Shown: piece by piece, positions 8,515 to 18,238 of the stretch
Position numbering within the stretch: position 1 is the first letter of the stretch
How the letters are laid out: every line of letters starts with the position of its first letter
NCBI RefSeq assembly: GCF_019721995.1
Contig: NZ_BLYC01000003.1
Coordinates: forward strand, 1-64,000
Reading direction: 5' to 3'
Origin: Bathymodiolus japonicus methanotrophic gill symbiont
GTDB taxonomy: Bacteria > Pseudomonadota > Gammaproteobacteria > Methylococcales > Methylomonadaceae
Length of the DNA: 64,000 bases
Program-made: the position numbers and the translations under genes
Notes under the pieces: generated by a model
Database searches by the model: none
Told to the model about the DNA's origin: nothing
Seen by the model: the letters and a program-made list of their open reading frames with translations, nothing else

Positions 8515-9888
8515 ATGACTGTAAAAACCATCATATTAGCAGCTGGGCAAGGTACGCGCATGCGATCAGCCTTGCCAAAAGTATTGCATAAAGTTGCCAA
8601 TCGCAGTTTGTTGCAACATGTATATGATACTAGTAAGCAAATAGATAATAATGAAATTATTATCATCTATGGCCATGGTGGCGAGCTGGTTAAGCAAACA
8701 TTATCTGAGATAGATGCTCAATGGGTAGAGCAGCAAGAACAATTAGGTACGGGACATGCCGTATTACAAGCGGATAGTCTGATAGAGAATGAAGATACTC
8801 TGCTTATTTTATATGGTGATGTGCCGTTATTGAGTAAACAGTCTATCGATGGTTTGCTGGCCAATGTATCAACACAAAGCGTGGCGCTACTAACCGTTAA
8901 TCTTGAAAATCCGACCGGCTATGGACGTATAGTGCGTGATGATACGACTGATAGGGTGCTAAAAATAGTTGAGCAGAAAGATGCGACAAAAAAACAGCAG
9001 GGTATTAACGAGGTCAATACTGGCATTCTTGCCGTTAAGGGCGAACAGTTAAAGCTCTGGATTCACCGCCTGGATAATAGTAACGCGCAACAGGAATTCT
9101 ATCTAACCGATGTCATAGAAATGGCGGTTAATGACGGTATAGCTATTAAAACCAGTCAGCCAGAATTTATAGACGAAGTGTTAGGGGTCAATGATCGCAA
9201 GCAACTGAGTCACCTTGAGCGAGTTTATCAAAGCTTGCAGGCAGACAAATTAATGGAGCTGGGCGTAAGCTTATTAGATCCTGCGCGGGTAGACTGCCGG
9301 GGAAGTTTTACTGCTTTAGGTCAGGATATATCGGTGGATATTAATGTTATTTTCGAGGGCAATAATAGCATAGGTAATAATGTAAAAATTGGAGCCAATA
9401 CCATTCTCAATAATTCAGTGATTGCCGATAATGTAGAGATTCTAGCTAACTGTATTATTGATAATGCTATAGTCGGCGCGGGTAGCAGAATAGGGCCCTT
9501 TGCCAGATTACGCCCACAGGCAGAGCTAGCTGAGCAGGTGCATATTGGAAATTTTGTAGAAGTCAAAAAGGCGACAGTGGCAAAGGGGAGCAAAATTAAT
9601 CACTTAAGCTACATCGGTGATGCCACAATAGGCAGTAAAGTCAATATTGGTGCGGGCACTATTACCTGCAATTACGATGGCGTTAATAAATTCCGCACAG
9701 TGATAGAAGACGGTGCATTTATTGGGTCAGATACACAACTAATTGCCCCGGTCACAGTAGGTAAAAATGCTACCATTGGGGCGGGTTCGACGATTACCAA
9801 AAGTACCCCAGATGAAAAACTAACCTTAACTCGATCTAAGCAAATCACAATACAAAACTGGCAGCGTCCAGTTAAGAAGGAGCAATAA
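8515..9888 (+). CDS. glmU: bifunctional GlcNAc-1-P uridyltransferase / GlcN-1-P acetyltransferase
   Basis: GlmU makes UDP-N-acetylglucosamine for peptidoglycan and lipopolysaccharide in the cytoplasm. The 457-residue protein has an N-terminal pyrophosphorylase domain (ILAAGQGTRMRSALPKVLH near residue 7, YGDVPLL near 102) and a C-terminal left-handed beta-helix acetyltransferase domain with hexapeptide repeats (SRIGPFARLRP, NIGAGTITCNYDG). Length and motifs are normal. The following glmS ATG lies one base after the stop, so the pair is a hexosamine operon. Confidence 0.97.
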   Translation: MTVKTIILAAGQGTRMRSALPKVLHKVANRSLLQHVYDTSKQIDNNEIIIIYGHGGELVKQTLSEIDAQWVEQQEQLGTGHAVLQADSLIENEDTLLILYGDVPLLSKQSIDGLLANVSTQSVALLTVNLENPTGYGRIVRDDTTDRVLKIVEQKDATKKQQGINEVNTGILAVKGEQLKLWIHRLDNSNAQQEFYLTDVIEMAVNDGIAIKTSQPEFIDEVLGVNDRKQLSHLERVYQSLQADKLMELGVSLLDPARVDCRGSFTALGQDISVDINVIFEGNNSIGNNVKIGANTILNNSVIADNVEILANCIIDNAIVGAGSRIGPFARLRPQAELAEQVHIGNFVEVKKATVAKGSKINHLSYIGDATIGSKVNIGAGTITCNYDGVNKFRTVIEDGAFIGSDTQLIAPVTVGKNATIGAGSTITKSTPDEKLTLTRSKQITIQNWQRPVKKEQ

Positions 9889-9889
9889 T

Positions 9890-11719
9890 ATGTGTGGCAT
9901 AGTCGGAGGAATTGCACAAAGAAATGTCCTCCCTATTTTAATTGAAGGCTTGAAAAGGCTGGAATATCGTGGCTACGATTCGGCTGGATTAGCGGTTATT
10001 GCAGATAAGCAAATTCATCGGCATCGAGAAATCGGCAAGACTAAAGGCCTGGAAGATTTGCTTGCTGCAGATCCATGTTCAGGAAATATCGGCATTGCTC
10101 ATACGCGTTGGGCAACCCATGGCAAGCCCAGTACCCAGAATGCTCACCCCCATATCTGTAATAACAAAGTGGCAGTAGTACATAACGGCATTATTGAGAA
10201 TCACCAGCTGTTGCGTGATACACAAAAAGCCCAGGGTTATAAATTTACCTCGGAAACTGACACTGAAGTCATTGCCCATCAGATTTATCAAGAATTAGAA
10301 AATACCGATAGTTTGTTACAAGCGGTAAAAAATACCATCCAGCATTTAGAGGGCGCTTATGCACTAGGCGTGGTCAGCAAAGATGAAGAAGATACATTAA
10401 TTACCTGTCGTAAAGGCAGCCCCTTAGTAATTGGTGTAGGTATAGGTGAGTACTTTATCGCCTCAGATGTAGCCGCGCTATTACCTGTTACCCAGCGCTT
10501 TATCTTTTTAGAAGAAGGGGATATTGCTGAACTGAAAATTAACAGCCTGGTTATCTATGACAAAGATGATCAGCTAGTCGACCGGCCAGTTAAAGAAAGT
10601 AGCTTAAAGGCTGATGCGGTAGATAAAGGCGAGTATCGGCACTATATGCTCAAGGAAATATATGAGCAACCTAATGCCATTGCCGAAACCCTGGAAGGGC
10701 GATTTATAGCGGATAAGTTACAAGACTATGCTTTTGGGCATAATGCCGCAGCAATATTTGATAAGGTAAATGCCGTACAAATATTGGCTTGTGGCACCAG
10801 CTTTCATTCTGGCCTAGTGGCAGAATACTGGTTTGAAAAATTAGCTCGCGTTCCCTGCCGAGTGGAAGTCGCCAGTGAATTTCGATATCGCAAGCCGGTA
10901 CTATCAGCAGATACTCTAGTTGTGACCATCTCGCAATCGGGTGAAACAGCCGATACACTGGCAGCATTAGCAGAAGCAAAAAGGCTGGGTGCGAAGTACT
11001 CATTAAGTATTTGTAATGTACCCGAAAGTTCCTTAGTTAGAGAGTCAGACTTAGTATTAATGACCCGGGCCGGGCCTGAAATTGGCGTGGCATCTACTAA
11101 AGCATTTACTACCCAGTTAGTTTCTCTAATGTTGCTGGTGATGGCAGTGGGCAGACGCTTTGCCTTAACGGCTGAAACAGAGGCAGAAATAACCACAGAG
11201 TTATTCAAATTACCCCGCATTATCAAAGAAGTACTACAAATTGATACAGAAATTGAAACCTTATCAGAGCAATTTGCCGAAAAAAATCACGCCTTGTTTT
11301 TAGGTAGAGGAACGCACTACCCCATCGCGATGGAAGGTGCTTTAAAATTAAAAGAAATATCCTATATTCATGCGGAAGCCTATCCTGCAGGTGAATTAAA
11401 ACATGGCCCGCTCGCCTTGATAGATGCTGAAATGCCTGTGGTAACAGTCGCACCTAATAATAGTTTATTAGAAAAACTGAAGTCCAATATCCAGGAAGTC
11501 AGTGCCAGAGGTGGGCAACTAATTGTTTTTCTTGACGAATCAATTAGCACAGAAGCGGATGACAATGTGCAAATTGTCAGGATCCCCAAGGTAAATAACC
11601 TGATTGCCCCGATAGTCTATGTGATTCCGCTACAACTACTTTCCTATCATGTCGCCATACTTAAAGGCACCGATGTCGATCAGCCAAGAAACCTTGCTAA
11701 ATCAGTAACGGTGGAGTAA
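9890..11719 (+). CDS. glmS: glutamine--fructose-6-phosphate aminotransferase (isomerizing)
   Basis: GlmS converts fructose-6-phosphate and glutamine to glucosamine-6-phosphate, the first step feeding GlmU. The 609-residue protein starts MCGIVGG, so Cys2 becomes the N-terminal nucleophile of the glutaminase domain (to about 240). Two SIS sugar-isomerase domains follow (CGTSFHSG, SQSGETADT, STKAFTTQL) and it ends in the expected PRNLAKSVTVE. A good ribosome-binding site (GAAGGAG) lies in the glmU tail. I saw no glmS ribozyme or small-RNA site. Confidence 0.97.
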   Translation: MCGIVGGIAQRNVLPILIEGLKRLEYRGYDSAGLAVIADKQIHRHREIGKTKGLEDLLAADPCSGNIGIAHTRWATHGKPSTQNAHPHICNNKVAVVHNGIIENHQLLRDTQKAQGYKFTSETDTEVIAHQIYQELENTDSLLQAVKNTIQHLEGAYALGVVSKDEEDTLITCRKGSPLVIGVGIGEYFIASDVAALLPVTQRFIFLEEGDIAELKINSLVIYDKDDQLVDRPVKESSLKADAVDKGEYRHYMLKEIYEQPNAIAETLEGRFIADKLQDYAFGHNAAAIFDKVNAVQILACGTSFHSGLVAEYWFEKLARVPCRVEVASEFRYRKPVLSADTLVVTISQSGETADTLAALAEAKRLGAKYSLSICNVPESSLVRESDLVLMTRAGPEIGVASTKAFTTQLVSLMLLVMAVGRRFALTAETEAEITTELFKLPRIIKEVLQIDTEIETLSEQFAEKNHALFLGRGTHYPIAMEGALKLKEISYIHAEAYPAGELKHGPLALIDAEMPVVTVAPNNSLLEKLKSNIQEVSARGGQLIVFLDESISTEADDNVQIVRIPKVNNLIAPIVYVIPLQLLSYHVAILKGTDVDQPRNLAKSVTVE

Positions 11720-11747
11720 TGCTGGTAGCGAGATGAATTGGCCTTCG

Positions 11748-11788
11748 TTCCCAAACTCTGTTTGGGAATAAGCGTTGCATGATTTTTT
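11748..11788 (+). terminator. possible terminator hairpin after glmS
   Basis: A 9-bp stem (TTCCCAAAC / GTTTGGGAA) with a 3-base loop lies 29 bp after the glmS stop. A run of seven T follows, but only 14 bases past the stem, so it is not a classical intrinsic terminator. Similar sequence near 38930-39020 suggests this may be a dispersed repeat. Confidence 0.35.
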
Positions 11789-11849
11789 TAGGATATGAGT
11801 GTATTTTGTGAGCACCTAAGTATATTTCCATTCAGTAGCGATTAAAAAG

Positions 11850-12405
11850 ATGCAGGATTTTGAGCAAATATTTCAGCGCGCCGCGACCAGAAAAGGCGGC
11901 GAAGATCAGCTAAAATCACTCTTACCCCCAATCAAATCGGTAGAGGAAGTCTGTTTGCTAACAGATGACCGGATCTTGTCGATAATGACCCAGTGTATCT
12001 TTCAGGCAGGGTTTAACTGGAAAGTCGTGGAAAAAAAGTGGCCGGAATTTGAAACCGTATTTAATAAACTCAAGCCTGAAATACTGGAATTATTATCCGC
12101 AGAAGACTTGGAAGCATTGGCCAAAGACGCACGCATAATCCGCAATATGCAAAAGATAATAACCGTTCCCAGAAATGCGCAATGGATAAATGAAATCGCT
12201 AAAGAGCATGGCAGTTTCGCAAAATTTATCGGTCTATGGCCCACATACAATATTGTTGAGTTGTTTAAGCTACTTAAAGCAAAGGGGCGCGCGTCTAGGC
12301 GGAAATACAGGGCCAAGAGTATTAAGACTGGTTGGTATAGACAGCTTTATATTAAGCACCGATGTATTACAGGCTATAGCACCCCAAAGAGTCAAGACAG
12401 ATTTT
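11850..12405 (+). pseudogene. DNA-3-methyladenine glycosylase I-like, truncated
   Basis: The frame beginning MQDFEQIFQRAATRKGG resembles the 3-methyladenine DNA glycosylase I (Tag-like, HhH-GPD fold) family that removes alkylated adenine. Near 12290 a 2-base CG insertion in the GCGCGCG stretch shifts the frame; the other frame continues with KQRGARLGGNTGPRVLRLVG, which fits the family. The 3' end is cut by the IS-E element at 12406. What follows the IS is a different gene, so the tail was lost by deletion. It is inactive as read. Confidence 0.78.
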
Positions 12406-13650
12406 TCAACAATCCTTATTCCATATTCCTAAGCCGCTTCATTCTGCTGTTCATTAGCTAAAATACTTTCTCTATATACATTCATTGGTTTTTTATAGTC
12501 CAGGGTTTCATGAAACCGTTGATGATTATAAAACTCAATATAGTCATCAACATCTTCTATTAACGCTCTAATTGAACCATATTCATTTAAATAAATACGC
12601 TCACATTTTGCACTTCGCCAAAACCGTTCAATACAAATATTATCCGTTGCTCGTCCTTTTCCATCCATAGAAATAGTAATGCCTTTGTTTTTTAGTCGTT
12701 GGGTATGAATTTCACTGGTGTATTGACTGCCTTGATCCGTATTAAAAATTTCAGGTGTTCCGTAGAGAGAAAGCGCTTCATCTAATACATCCATAACTAA
12801 AAAAGAATCCATTGTGTTTGATATTTTATGGGCGAGCACTGCTTTTGAGTGCCAATCAATAATCGCCGCTAAATAAACCATCCCTTCTTTGGTTTTAATA
12901 TAGGTTATATCTGTACTCCAAACTTGGTTAGCGTGTGATATATCAAGATCTCTAAGCTTATAAGTATATTTTTTATGTTCTTTTATGGGGATCGTTGTAT
13001 TGACTTGTTTTACCGCTAATACGGCTTTCAAGCCCATCTGCTGCCGATAACTCGCCACCGTGTTTAAACTGACTTTAAAACCACCTTCAAGCAACTGCTG
13101 GTGTACTTTAGCCGCACCATAAATAGGGATGTCTTTAAAAATGTGATTAATCTGAGTTTTGATCTCTTCTTTCTTTTTATTCTCTCTTTTTTTGTAATAG
13201 AGATTGCTTCTATTTAATCCTAATAATGCACACTGCTGTGTTAGAGGTAGAGTGTTAAGCTTGGGCTCAATCAACTGTTTTCTATCAGATGAGTCCAAGC
13301 TTTTTAGCTTTTTTTCGAGCCACTCCTTTTCAACCGTCATTTTTCCTACGATTTTTGTGAGCATCTCATTTTGTTCTTGAGCTGCTAATAGATCCTCTTT
13401 GTAATCTTTAACGGCTTTGGAGGGCTCCATTGCTATTTCTGCATTGTCTAAGAATATTTTTTTCCAGTTTTGTAGGTTCTTAGGTGTGATGTTATTTGCA
13501 CTGGCAATTTCTTGCAGTGTTTTTTCATTCTTTAAAACTTCTAATACCAACTTGCTTTTAAATTCAGCACTGTAGACCGTTCTTTTTCTGCTCATTTTAA
13601 TACTCCAATTTTTTACAAATAGTAACTAATTTGGAATAAGATTGCTTTGA
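12406..13650 (-). mobile_element. IS-E, IS3-family insertion sequence
   Basis: The ends are TCAACAATCCTTATTCC and the inverse of GGAATAAGATTGCTTTGA, flanked by TTT on both sides, consistent with a 3-bp IS3-type duplication or coincidence. It joins a truncated glycosylase gene to a truncated permease gene, so an adjacent deletion probably accompanied or followed insertion. No second copy occurs in the window. Confidence 0.85.
12429..13595 (-). CDS. IS3-family transposase, single fused reading frame
   Basis: The 388-residue protein has an N-terminal helix-turn-helix (MSRKRTVYSAEFKSKLVLEV), a leucine-zipper-like stretch (about 60-95) and a C-terminal integrase domain. The integrase carries D (VWSTDITY), D (FNTDQGSQYTS) and E (CIERFWRSAK). 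In most IS3 elements orfA and orfB are joined by programmed frameshifting; here one uninterrupted frame encodes both. It appears intact and could be active. Confidence 0.92.
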   Translation of the reverse strand: MSRKRTVYSAEFKSKLVLEVLKNEKTLQEIASANNITPKNLQNWKKIFLDNAEIAMEPSKAVKDYKEDLLAAQEQNEMLTKIVGKMTVEKEWLEKKLKSLDSSDRKQLIEPKLNTLPLTQQCALLGLNRSNLYYKKRENKKKEEIKTQINHIFKDIPIYGAAKVHQQLLEGGFKVSLNTVASYRQQMGLKAVLAVKQVNTTIPIKEHKKYTYKLRDLDISHANQVWSTDITYIKTKEGMVYLAAIIDWHSKAVLAHKISNTMDSFLVMDVLDEALSLYGTPEIFNTDQGSQYTSEIHTQRLKNKGITISMDGKGRATDNICIERFWRSAKCERIYLNEYGSIRALIEDVDDYIEFYNHQRFHETLDYKKPMNVYRESILANEQQNEAA

Positions 13651-14010
13651 TTTCTTGTCTGGATTTGCTGGGGGATTATAATTTTAACTATTATGACCAT
13701 TGCTGTTTCTGAGCGTATTTCCGAGATCGGATTACTCCGTGCCGTTGGTGCTGAACAGAATACTATTTTTACACTGTTTTTATTTGAGGCTTTGGTACTG
13801 AGCCTGGTCGGTGGACTTGTCGGAGTCGGGCTAGGGATTATAGTCGTGCAACTGATTACTATTGTCGTGCCTGGCTTGCCAGTACAGCTCGCCTGGGGTT
13901 ATATTGCTGTAGCATTTGCTGTTTCCTTATTAATAGGCCTTTTGGCAGGGGTAGTTCCAGCAATGAAAGCTGCCCGCTTGCAGCCATTGGAAGCCTTGCG
14001 CACTGAGTAA
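13651..14010 (+). pseudogene. ABC transporter permease, FtsX/MacB type, C-terminal fragment
   Basis: The open frame enters from the IS-E border and contains MTIAVSERISEIGLLRAVGA, two transmembrane segments and the terminal PAMKAARLQPLEALRTE. These are hallmarks of the last FtsX domain of MacB/LolC-type permeases. The N-terminal part and any ATPase partner are missing, so it cannot work as a transporter. An ATG at 13693 gives a 105-residue remnant. Confidence 0.85.
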
Positions 14011-14059
14011 TGTTGACGTTTTATGATTGCTGATAATTAAATTGAAAATAATATTTGTA

Positions 14060-14115
14060 GGTCGGAATTTAGTCTGAGAACTTCTCACACATAACGGACT
14101 AAAGTCTGCTCTACG
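14060..14115 (+). repeat. REP-like repeat, degenerate
   Basis: ACGGACTAAAGTCTGCTCTAC near 14092-14113 matches the REP unit seen at 951 and 53832 with a few changes; a partial inverted partner (TCGGAATTTAGTCTGAG) precedes it. The rest of 14011-14286 shows only an 18-codon frame (14238-14294) that overlaps the next gene start and may be a leader or gene remnant. Confidence 0.55.
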
Positions 14116-14286
14116 ACATTATGTTGCTTATTTAATCGCGCCCCCAGTCATCTTCGGTTTTGACTCGACACTGAAGAATGTGTTAAAAGTAGAAGCATTT
14201 TAGATCCATGAGTGACTAGGCAGAGAAACGTTAAGCAATGAATAGCCCAGAAAAAACAAAAATAAAAGCGGCTGGCATGCGGCTAC

Positions 14287-15498
14287 ATGATTAACCGCAT
14301 GCAAACCTTTTTTGTCGGTATGCTAAGAACATGGTCGATTCCCATTGTCTTAATGTTAAGTGTGGCATCAGGTTTTACGACATATTATGGTATGTCGCAT
14401 TTCATTATTCCCTGGATCGCCTTGGTGATTACCGTTGCGATTCAGTCTATAGTGGTGATTTGCACGCTGGAACTTGCTGGCATACACTGGCGCGCAAATC
14501 GTATGCGCTATTTTTCGGTGCTGGTTTCATTAGTGATAGCATTGGTCGCGTCGGTGTCGTTTTCGTATTTTAAATTTTACGAAGTTTCTGAAAAAGATAG
14601 CATCCATATCCAGCGCTTAAACGATATCAGAACCGATATAAAATCCTATCTCAATGAGGTACTACCTTTTAAAAGCAAAGTGTTGGCGCAAAAGCGGGCT
14701 GATCTGGAGCAAGCCTCTAAAGAGGTCTCGCTGGCTTATTTTGGAACGCACCCTGAAATAGTTCCAGGGTTTCGGAATCAAGTTGGCAAAGGGCCGTTCT
14801 GGGAACGCTATAATGAAATTTATCAGGCAAAGAAACAGGCCTTTAGCGAACTGCAAACAGAGTTTTCGGCGCTAGATAAAAGTGTTCAGGAGCTGCAATC
14901 CAGTCTGACCAATCTAGATATTGCGATTGATGTGGAAACTGCATATTACGATGTGATTAGCAATTTTCAAAATGTACAGTTTAAGGTTAATCAGTTAGCG
15001 AGTGAGTTCGGCCAGTCATTGCCAGAGCCTCCAATGCTTTTAACCTACAAGCAGTTTATTGAAGAGGTAAAGCCGAGCATGGCAATGTGGAATGGCTTTT
15101 CTTTGTTTGCGTTTGGTTGTGCTGCGATGGTTGATTTTTTTACCGTGCTGCTTTCGTACCGCCTGGAATTTACAGCACCGGGGCCATTGACTGCTGATGA
15201 AGAAGAGCTGGTATTTGAATGTTTACGCCAGTTTACCCAGTTTCGAATTAATAAAAATGATGAGCTGGAAATGATCATTGAGAAAAGTAATATCGAAAAG
15301 GCTCGGCGTTATTCAGACTGGTCGCGAATGTTTGCGGTAGGCTTGTTGCTGAGCCGTGGTTTTCTGCGGAAAATAGATAATAGAACGGTAGAATTTGCGC
15401 CTAATTTGTATCCATTGATTGCAGCAAAAATGGGTGATAAATTAACTAAACTACGAGCTGAAGCACAATTGGCAAGAAAAGTGGGTGAACATGAGTAG
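14287..15498 (+). CDS. hypothetical polytopic membrane protein with coiled-coil
   Basis: I do not recognise the family. The 403-residue protein has three hydrophobic segments in the first 105 residues (about 17-38, 40-62, 77-98), a predicted helical soluble region at about 110-255, a fourth membrane segment at about 268-288 and a basic soluble C-terminal domain. The latter includes RRYSDWSRMFAVGLLLSRGFL, which looks like part of a winged-helix or adaptor fold. It overlaps the next gene by 8 bp, so the two are coupled and probably act together. It could be a membrane scaffold for the coiled-coil partner. Confidence 0.75.
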   Translation: MINRMQTFFVGMLRTWSIPIVLMLSVASGFTTYYGMSHFIIPWIALVITVAIQSIVVICTLELAGIHWRANRMRYFSVLVSLVIALVASVSFSYFKFYEVSEKDSIHIQRLNDIRTDIKSYLNEVLPFKSKVLAQKRADLEQASKEVSLAYFGTHPEIVPGFRNQVGKGPFWERYNEIYQAKKQAFSELQTEFSALDKSVQELQSSLTNLDIAIDVETAYYDVISNFQNVQFKVNQLASEFGQSLPEPPMLLTYKQFIEEVKPSMAMWNGFSLFAFGCAAMVDFFTVLLSYRLEFTAPGPLTADEEELVFECLRQFTQFRINKNDELEMIIEKSNIEKARRYSDWSRMFAVGLLLSRGFLRKIDNRTVEFAPNLYPLIAAKMGDKLTKLRAEAQLARKVGEHE

Positions 15499-16669
15499 TT
15501 CGGGCACTGAATTAGAGAGGTGGTTAATCGATGGTATTTTGGACAATGACCTGACGTCAGGTTCTGAAGTGTGGGAGATCAACTTTGATGAAAGCCGGCA
15601 ATTGGTTCTGAGAGATTTTGGCCCCTATCAAAGCCTGTACTTGCGCCCGCAAAATTTTGTTAAGCGCTTTTATCATACGCTATACCCTTTAGCAGTTGAA
15701 GACTGGCAGGTGTGTGATCGAATGCAACTGTATGATGAGTTTTGTACCATCGATACGCAGCTAAATATTCGCTTTCAGGCAGCATTGGAATATGCGCAGA
15801 AACACACCGAAATCCTCTCCGATATTAATGAACATATTAAAAACACCTTTCATAGGTCAGTTAAAGACAAGATTAGTAAGCAATTACTGAATTTACAAGA
15901 TGACGAATGGGTGCGTTCTGGTCTGGGGGAGATAGGAAAATCCATTGCCATGGACGTGAGCGAAATGTTGATGATAGAAGATATTGATGCACAGGCGCGT
16001 TGTTCTATTCGAGCTTCATTTGTTGAGTTTCCTGATGTGCAACTGGGTAAGGAAACGGTTTATCTAAGTGTGTTGAAAAAGAGCTATGAGGTATCTGAAG
16101 AGCGGCGGGAAGAGCAGTTTCGCCAAGAGCAACAAGAGCAACAGCAATTACTAGCGTATCACCATAAGCAGCTAGAGAGTATAGAGCAGGAAGCAGAATT
16201 AGAGCGGCTGAAGCAGGATCAGGATGCCACACATCAACGGCAATTATTACTCGATCAACAGCAACAGCAGCAAGAACAGTTTGCTATTGAGGCCCGTTTG
16301 CATGAAGAAAAAATACAGCATGAAAATTATCTGAATGATATTACTTTAAATGTTCAGTTGCAGGCCAGGCAAGAGCAGGAAAAACGTACCAGAAATGCGG
16401 AGCTGAAATCGCAGGCAGAAGATTTAAGTCATCAAGCCTTATTAGAAGACCAGAAAGTGCAGGCAGATATTGAGAAATATGAGCAAATACAGGCTCGCTG
16501 GCTGGAAGCAAAAGATAATGCACATGTGCAGGAATTAGAAAGAGAGATACAGCAAAAAAAATTGAAATTTGAGATGGATACTGCTTATAAAAGGCAGGAA
16601 GAACAGTTGCAACTGGAATTCAGGCGCGCCATGCTACCTCACGAAATTCCGGGACTCCTGTCGCCATAA
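15491..16669 (+). CDS. hypothetical coiled-coil protein, 3' end truncated by cassette A280
   Basis: Start ATG 15491 is preferred over a GTG two codons earlier because it overlaps the upstream stop. Residues 1-200 form a globular part (LVLRDFGPYQSLYLRPQNFVK) faintly reminiscent of an SPFH/band-7 domain. Residues 205-375 are a long Glu/Gln-rich coiled coil (QEQQEQQQLL, LDQQQQQQEQF). From 16621 the frame runs into a mobile cassette and stops 16 codons later, so the native C-terminus is lost. The function is unknown. It pairs with the preceding membrane protein. Confidence 0.7.
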   Translation: MSSSGTELERWLIDGILDNDLTSGSEVWEINFDESRQLVLRDFGPYQSLYLRPQNFVKRFYHTLYPLAVEDWQVCDRMQLYDEFCTIDTQLNIRFQAALEYAQKHTEILSDINEHIKNTFHRSVKDKISKQLLNLQDDEWVRSGLGEIGKSIAMDVSEMLMIEDIDAQARCSIRASFVEFPDVQLGKETVYLSVLKKSYEVSEERREEQFRQEQQEQQQLLAYHHKQLESIEQEAELERLKQDQDATHQRQLLLDQQQQQQEQFAIEARLHEEKIQHENYLNDITLNVQLQARQEQEKRTRNAELKSQAEDLSHQALLEDQKVQADIEKYEQIQARWLEAKDNAHVQELEREIQQKKLKFEMDTAYKRQEEQLQLEFRRAMLPHEIPGLLSP

Positions 16670-16850
16670 TTCGTTCACCTACGCAGCGGATGGGAGATGC
16701 CCTGAACGCCCTGCGTCCGCAACGACTACGCACAAAAGCCGCTTCGTCATTACTACCTCACTGGCTGGACGGCTATTCGGAATGCAATTCTTGCTCCTCT
16801 CGCGTGCTGCTAGCACACGTCGAATCAGCGAATTGCCCTGTCGCCTATCA
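16621..16850 (+). mobile_element. cassette A280, copy 1 (truncated by IS-B)
   Basis: This begins CAGGCGCGCCATGC, exactly at the break in the coiled-coil gene, and matches the first 230 bp of complete 280-bp copies. The last 50 bp are replaced by an IS-B insertion. The in-frame peptide RRAMLPHEIPGLLSP is just read-through of the cassette. Confidence 0.88.
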
Positions 16851-17829
16851 CTCGATGTTCAAGTTTTTCCATCCCATTGCCATCAAACTCTTACCTTCAC
16901 CCAGCAGAACAATACTTTAATGATGCTGTTGGCCCTAAGCGCCCTAAATCTCTGCCAATCATATGTTTTCCTGATGGCATCAGTTGAAACACATCCTTTA
17001 TTAATTCACCTAACTCTTTCAGCTTATCACCAGGATCTGGAAACTCTAGCAATGACGTGATGAACTCAAGCAGTACATCCATTTGAGACTTGCGCTGTAA
17101 GCTTCCTACGGTATACGCAGGTAGTTTGCTTTCAATGCGGGCTATTTGCTCTGGGTGAAGGAGAAGGCAATGGTCAAACAAAAGACTCAGAATCAGGCCA
17201 CGGCTTGATCCCTCCTCATCTAATTGTTTGGCCTCACGCCCCCATCCTTCATAAAGCTTCCAGTCCTCAAAGAAAACCTCAATCAACCATCTCAACGTAT
17301 AGGCTTGAATAATATCTTGTGTGCGCCAATTCAGGTCTGTCGCCACTAAATAGCGATAGTCGTTTTCACCGTCATATTCTAAGGCAATGACAAAGCGTTT
17401 TTTACTGTGAGAACTCACCTTTAATCGTGCACTGCTGACAGTCACTTTAATCTCTTTGCCGCCACGTACACGTATTATCTGATCAATGCCTTTGTTAATC
17501 GAATTAAAGTAGCTCTCGACTGACCTTATTCTACCTCTATATTCAATATTTTGGTTTTCACGTAATTGGCTAATCACCTGCGAGCCTCCAGATTCTTTAG
17601 CGGCTTCGTCCATAAAGGCTTTTTCACCATACAGCGCATCAAGCCAGTACGCCTTTAATTTTAATCAGGCTATGCGCAACTTTAAACTCTTTTAATAAGC
17701 CTAATGCAATCTCTGTTTTGGTCGGGTAGGCACTGTAATGGATGAGGTAACTAGCAGCAATAATACTATCGTTTGTCCATTAACATACCCGCCGGAGCCT
17801 TTTGTGTTTCTGCTTGTAAACCTTATAAA
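16851..17829 (-). mobile_element. IS-B copy a (IS4-like), 5' truncated
   Basis: Starts with the IS-B end CTCGATGTTCAAG inside cassette A280. The transposase C-terminal half reads from about 17613 to 16897 and holds the Y-x2-R-x3-E-x6-K signature (YTLRWLIEVFFEDWK). Upstream, near 17650, a frame disruption occurs and the sequence stops at 17829 where M204 begins; the N-terminal third is missing. Inactive. Confidence 0.87.
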
Positions 17830-18033
17830 CTGAAGTTTCCCAATAATTATTTATGGTAAAATTGAAACTATGCTACAACTATATGAAAAAAATAGTCTTT
17901 TCATTCGTTTCAAATGCTATTGCCTAAGGGGAATTAAGTAGGGGTTTGCTATAAACATGGCAAAACCACCTAAAATAAACCTCGATACACCAGCATTGTG
18001 TATTTCAGCTACTCAATAATTGGGAAACTTCAG
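17830..18033 (-). repeat. M204 element, copy 3
   Basis: 204 bp with both ends intact. The flanks (CTTATAAA and TTTCCTCA) do not match, so this copy sits at a recombination or deletion junction rather than a simple insertion. Between 18034 and 18238 I see no gene; it should contain the isocitrate dehydrogenase promoter. Confidence 0.88.
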
Positions 18034-18238
18034 TTTCCTCAGTATTCCCTGTTAAATAAACACCAGTTCAACACTCATTGAATTTAATGAACAACATTAA
18101 CCATTAAGCTATTGTATTTAAATGTATTTCATAATTAACTGCATTTAAGGGATGCTGTGCCAGTTTAATTTTAGGAATTATTAAATCTGTATTTCACCCT
18201 TCTTTACTATATCAAAGACATACCCGACCGTAATAAAC

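Noticed and set aside
10704-11226. Antisense open frames inside glmS
   Set aside because: They overlap the well-supported glmS gene and have no recognisable domain, which is expected for a coding region read backwards.
13651-13653. TTT on both sides of IS-E as proof of simple insertion
   Set aside because: The flanks belong to two different truncated genes, so the match may be chance after a deletion; three T in an AT-rich region carries little weight.
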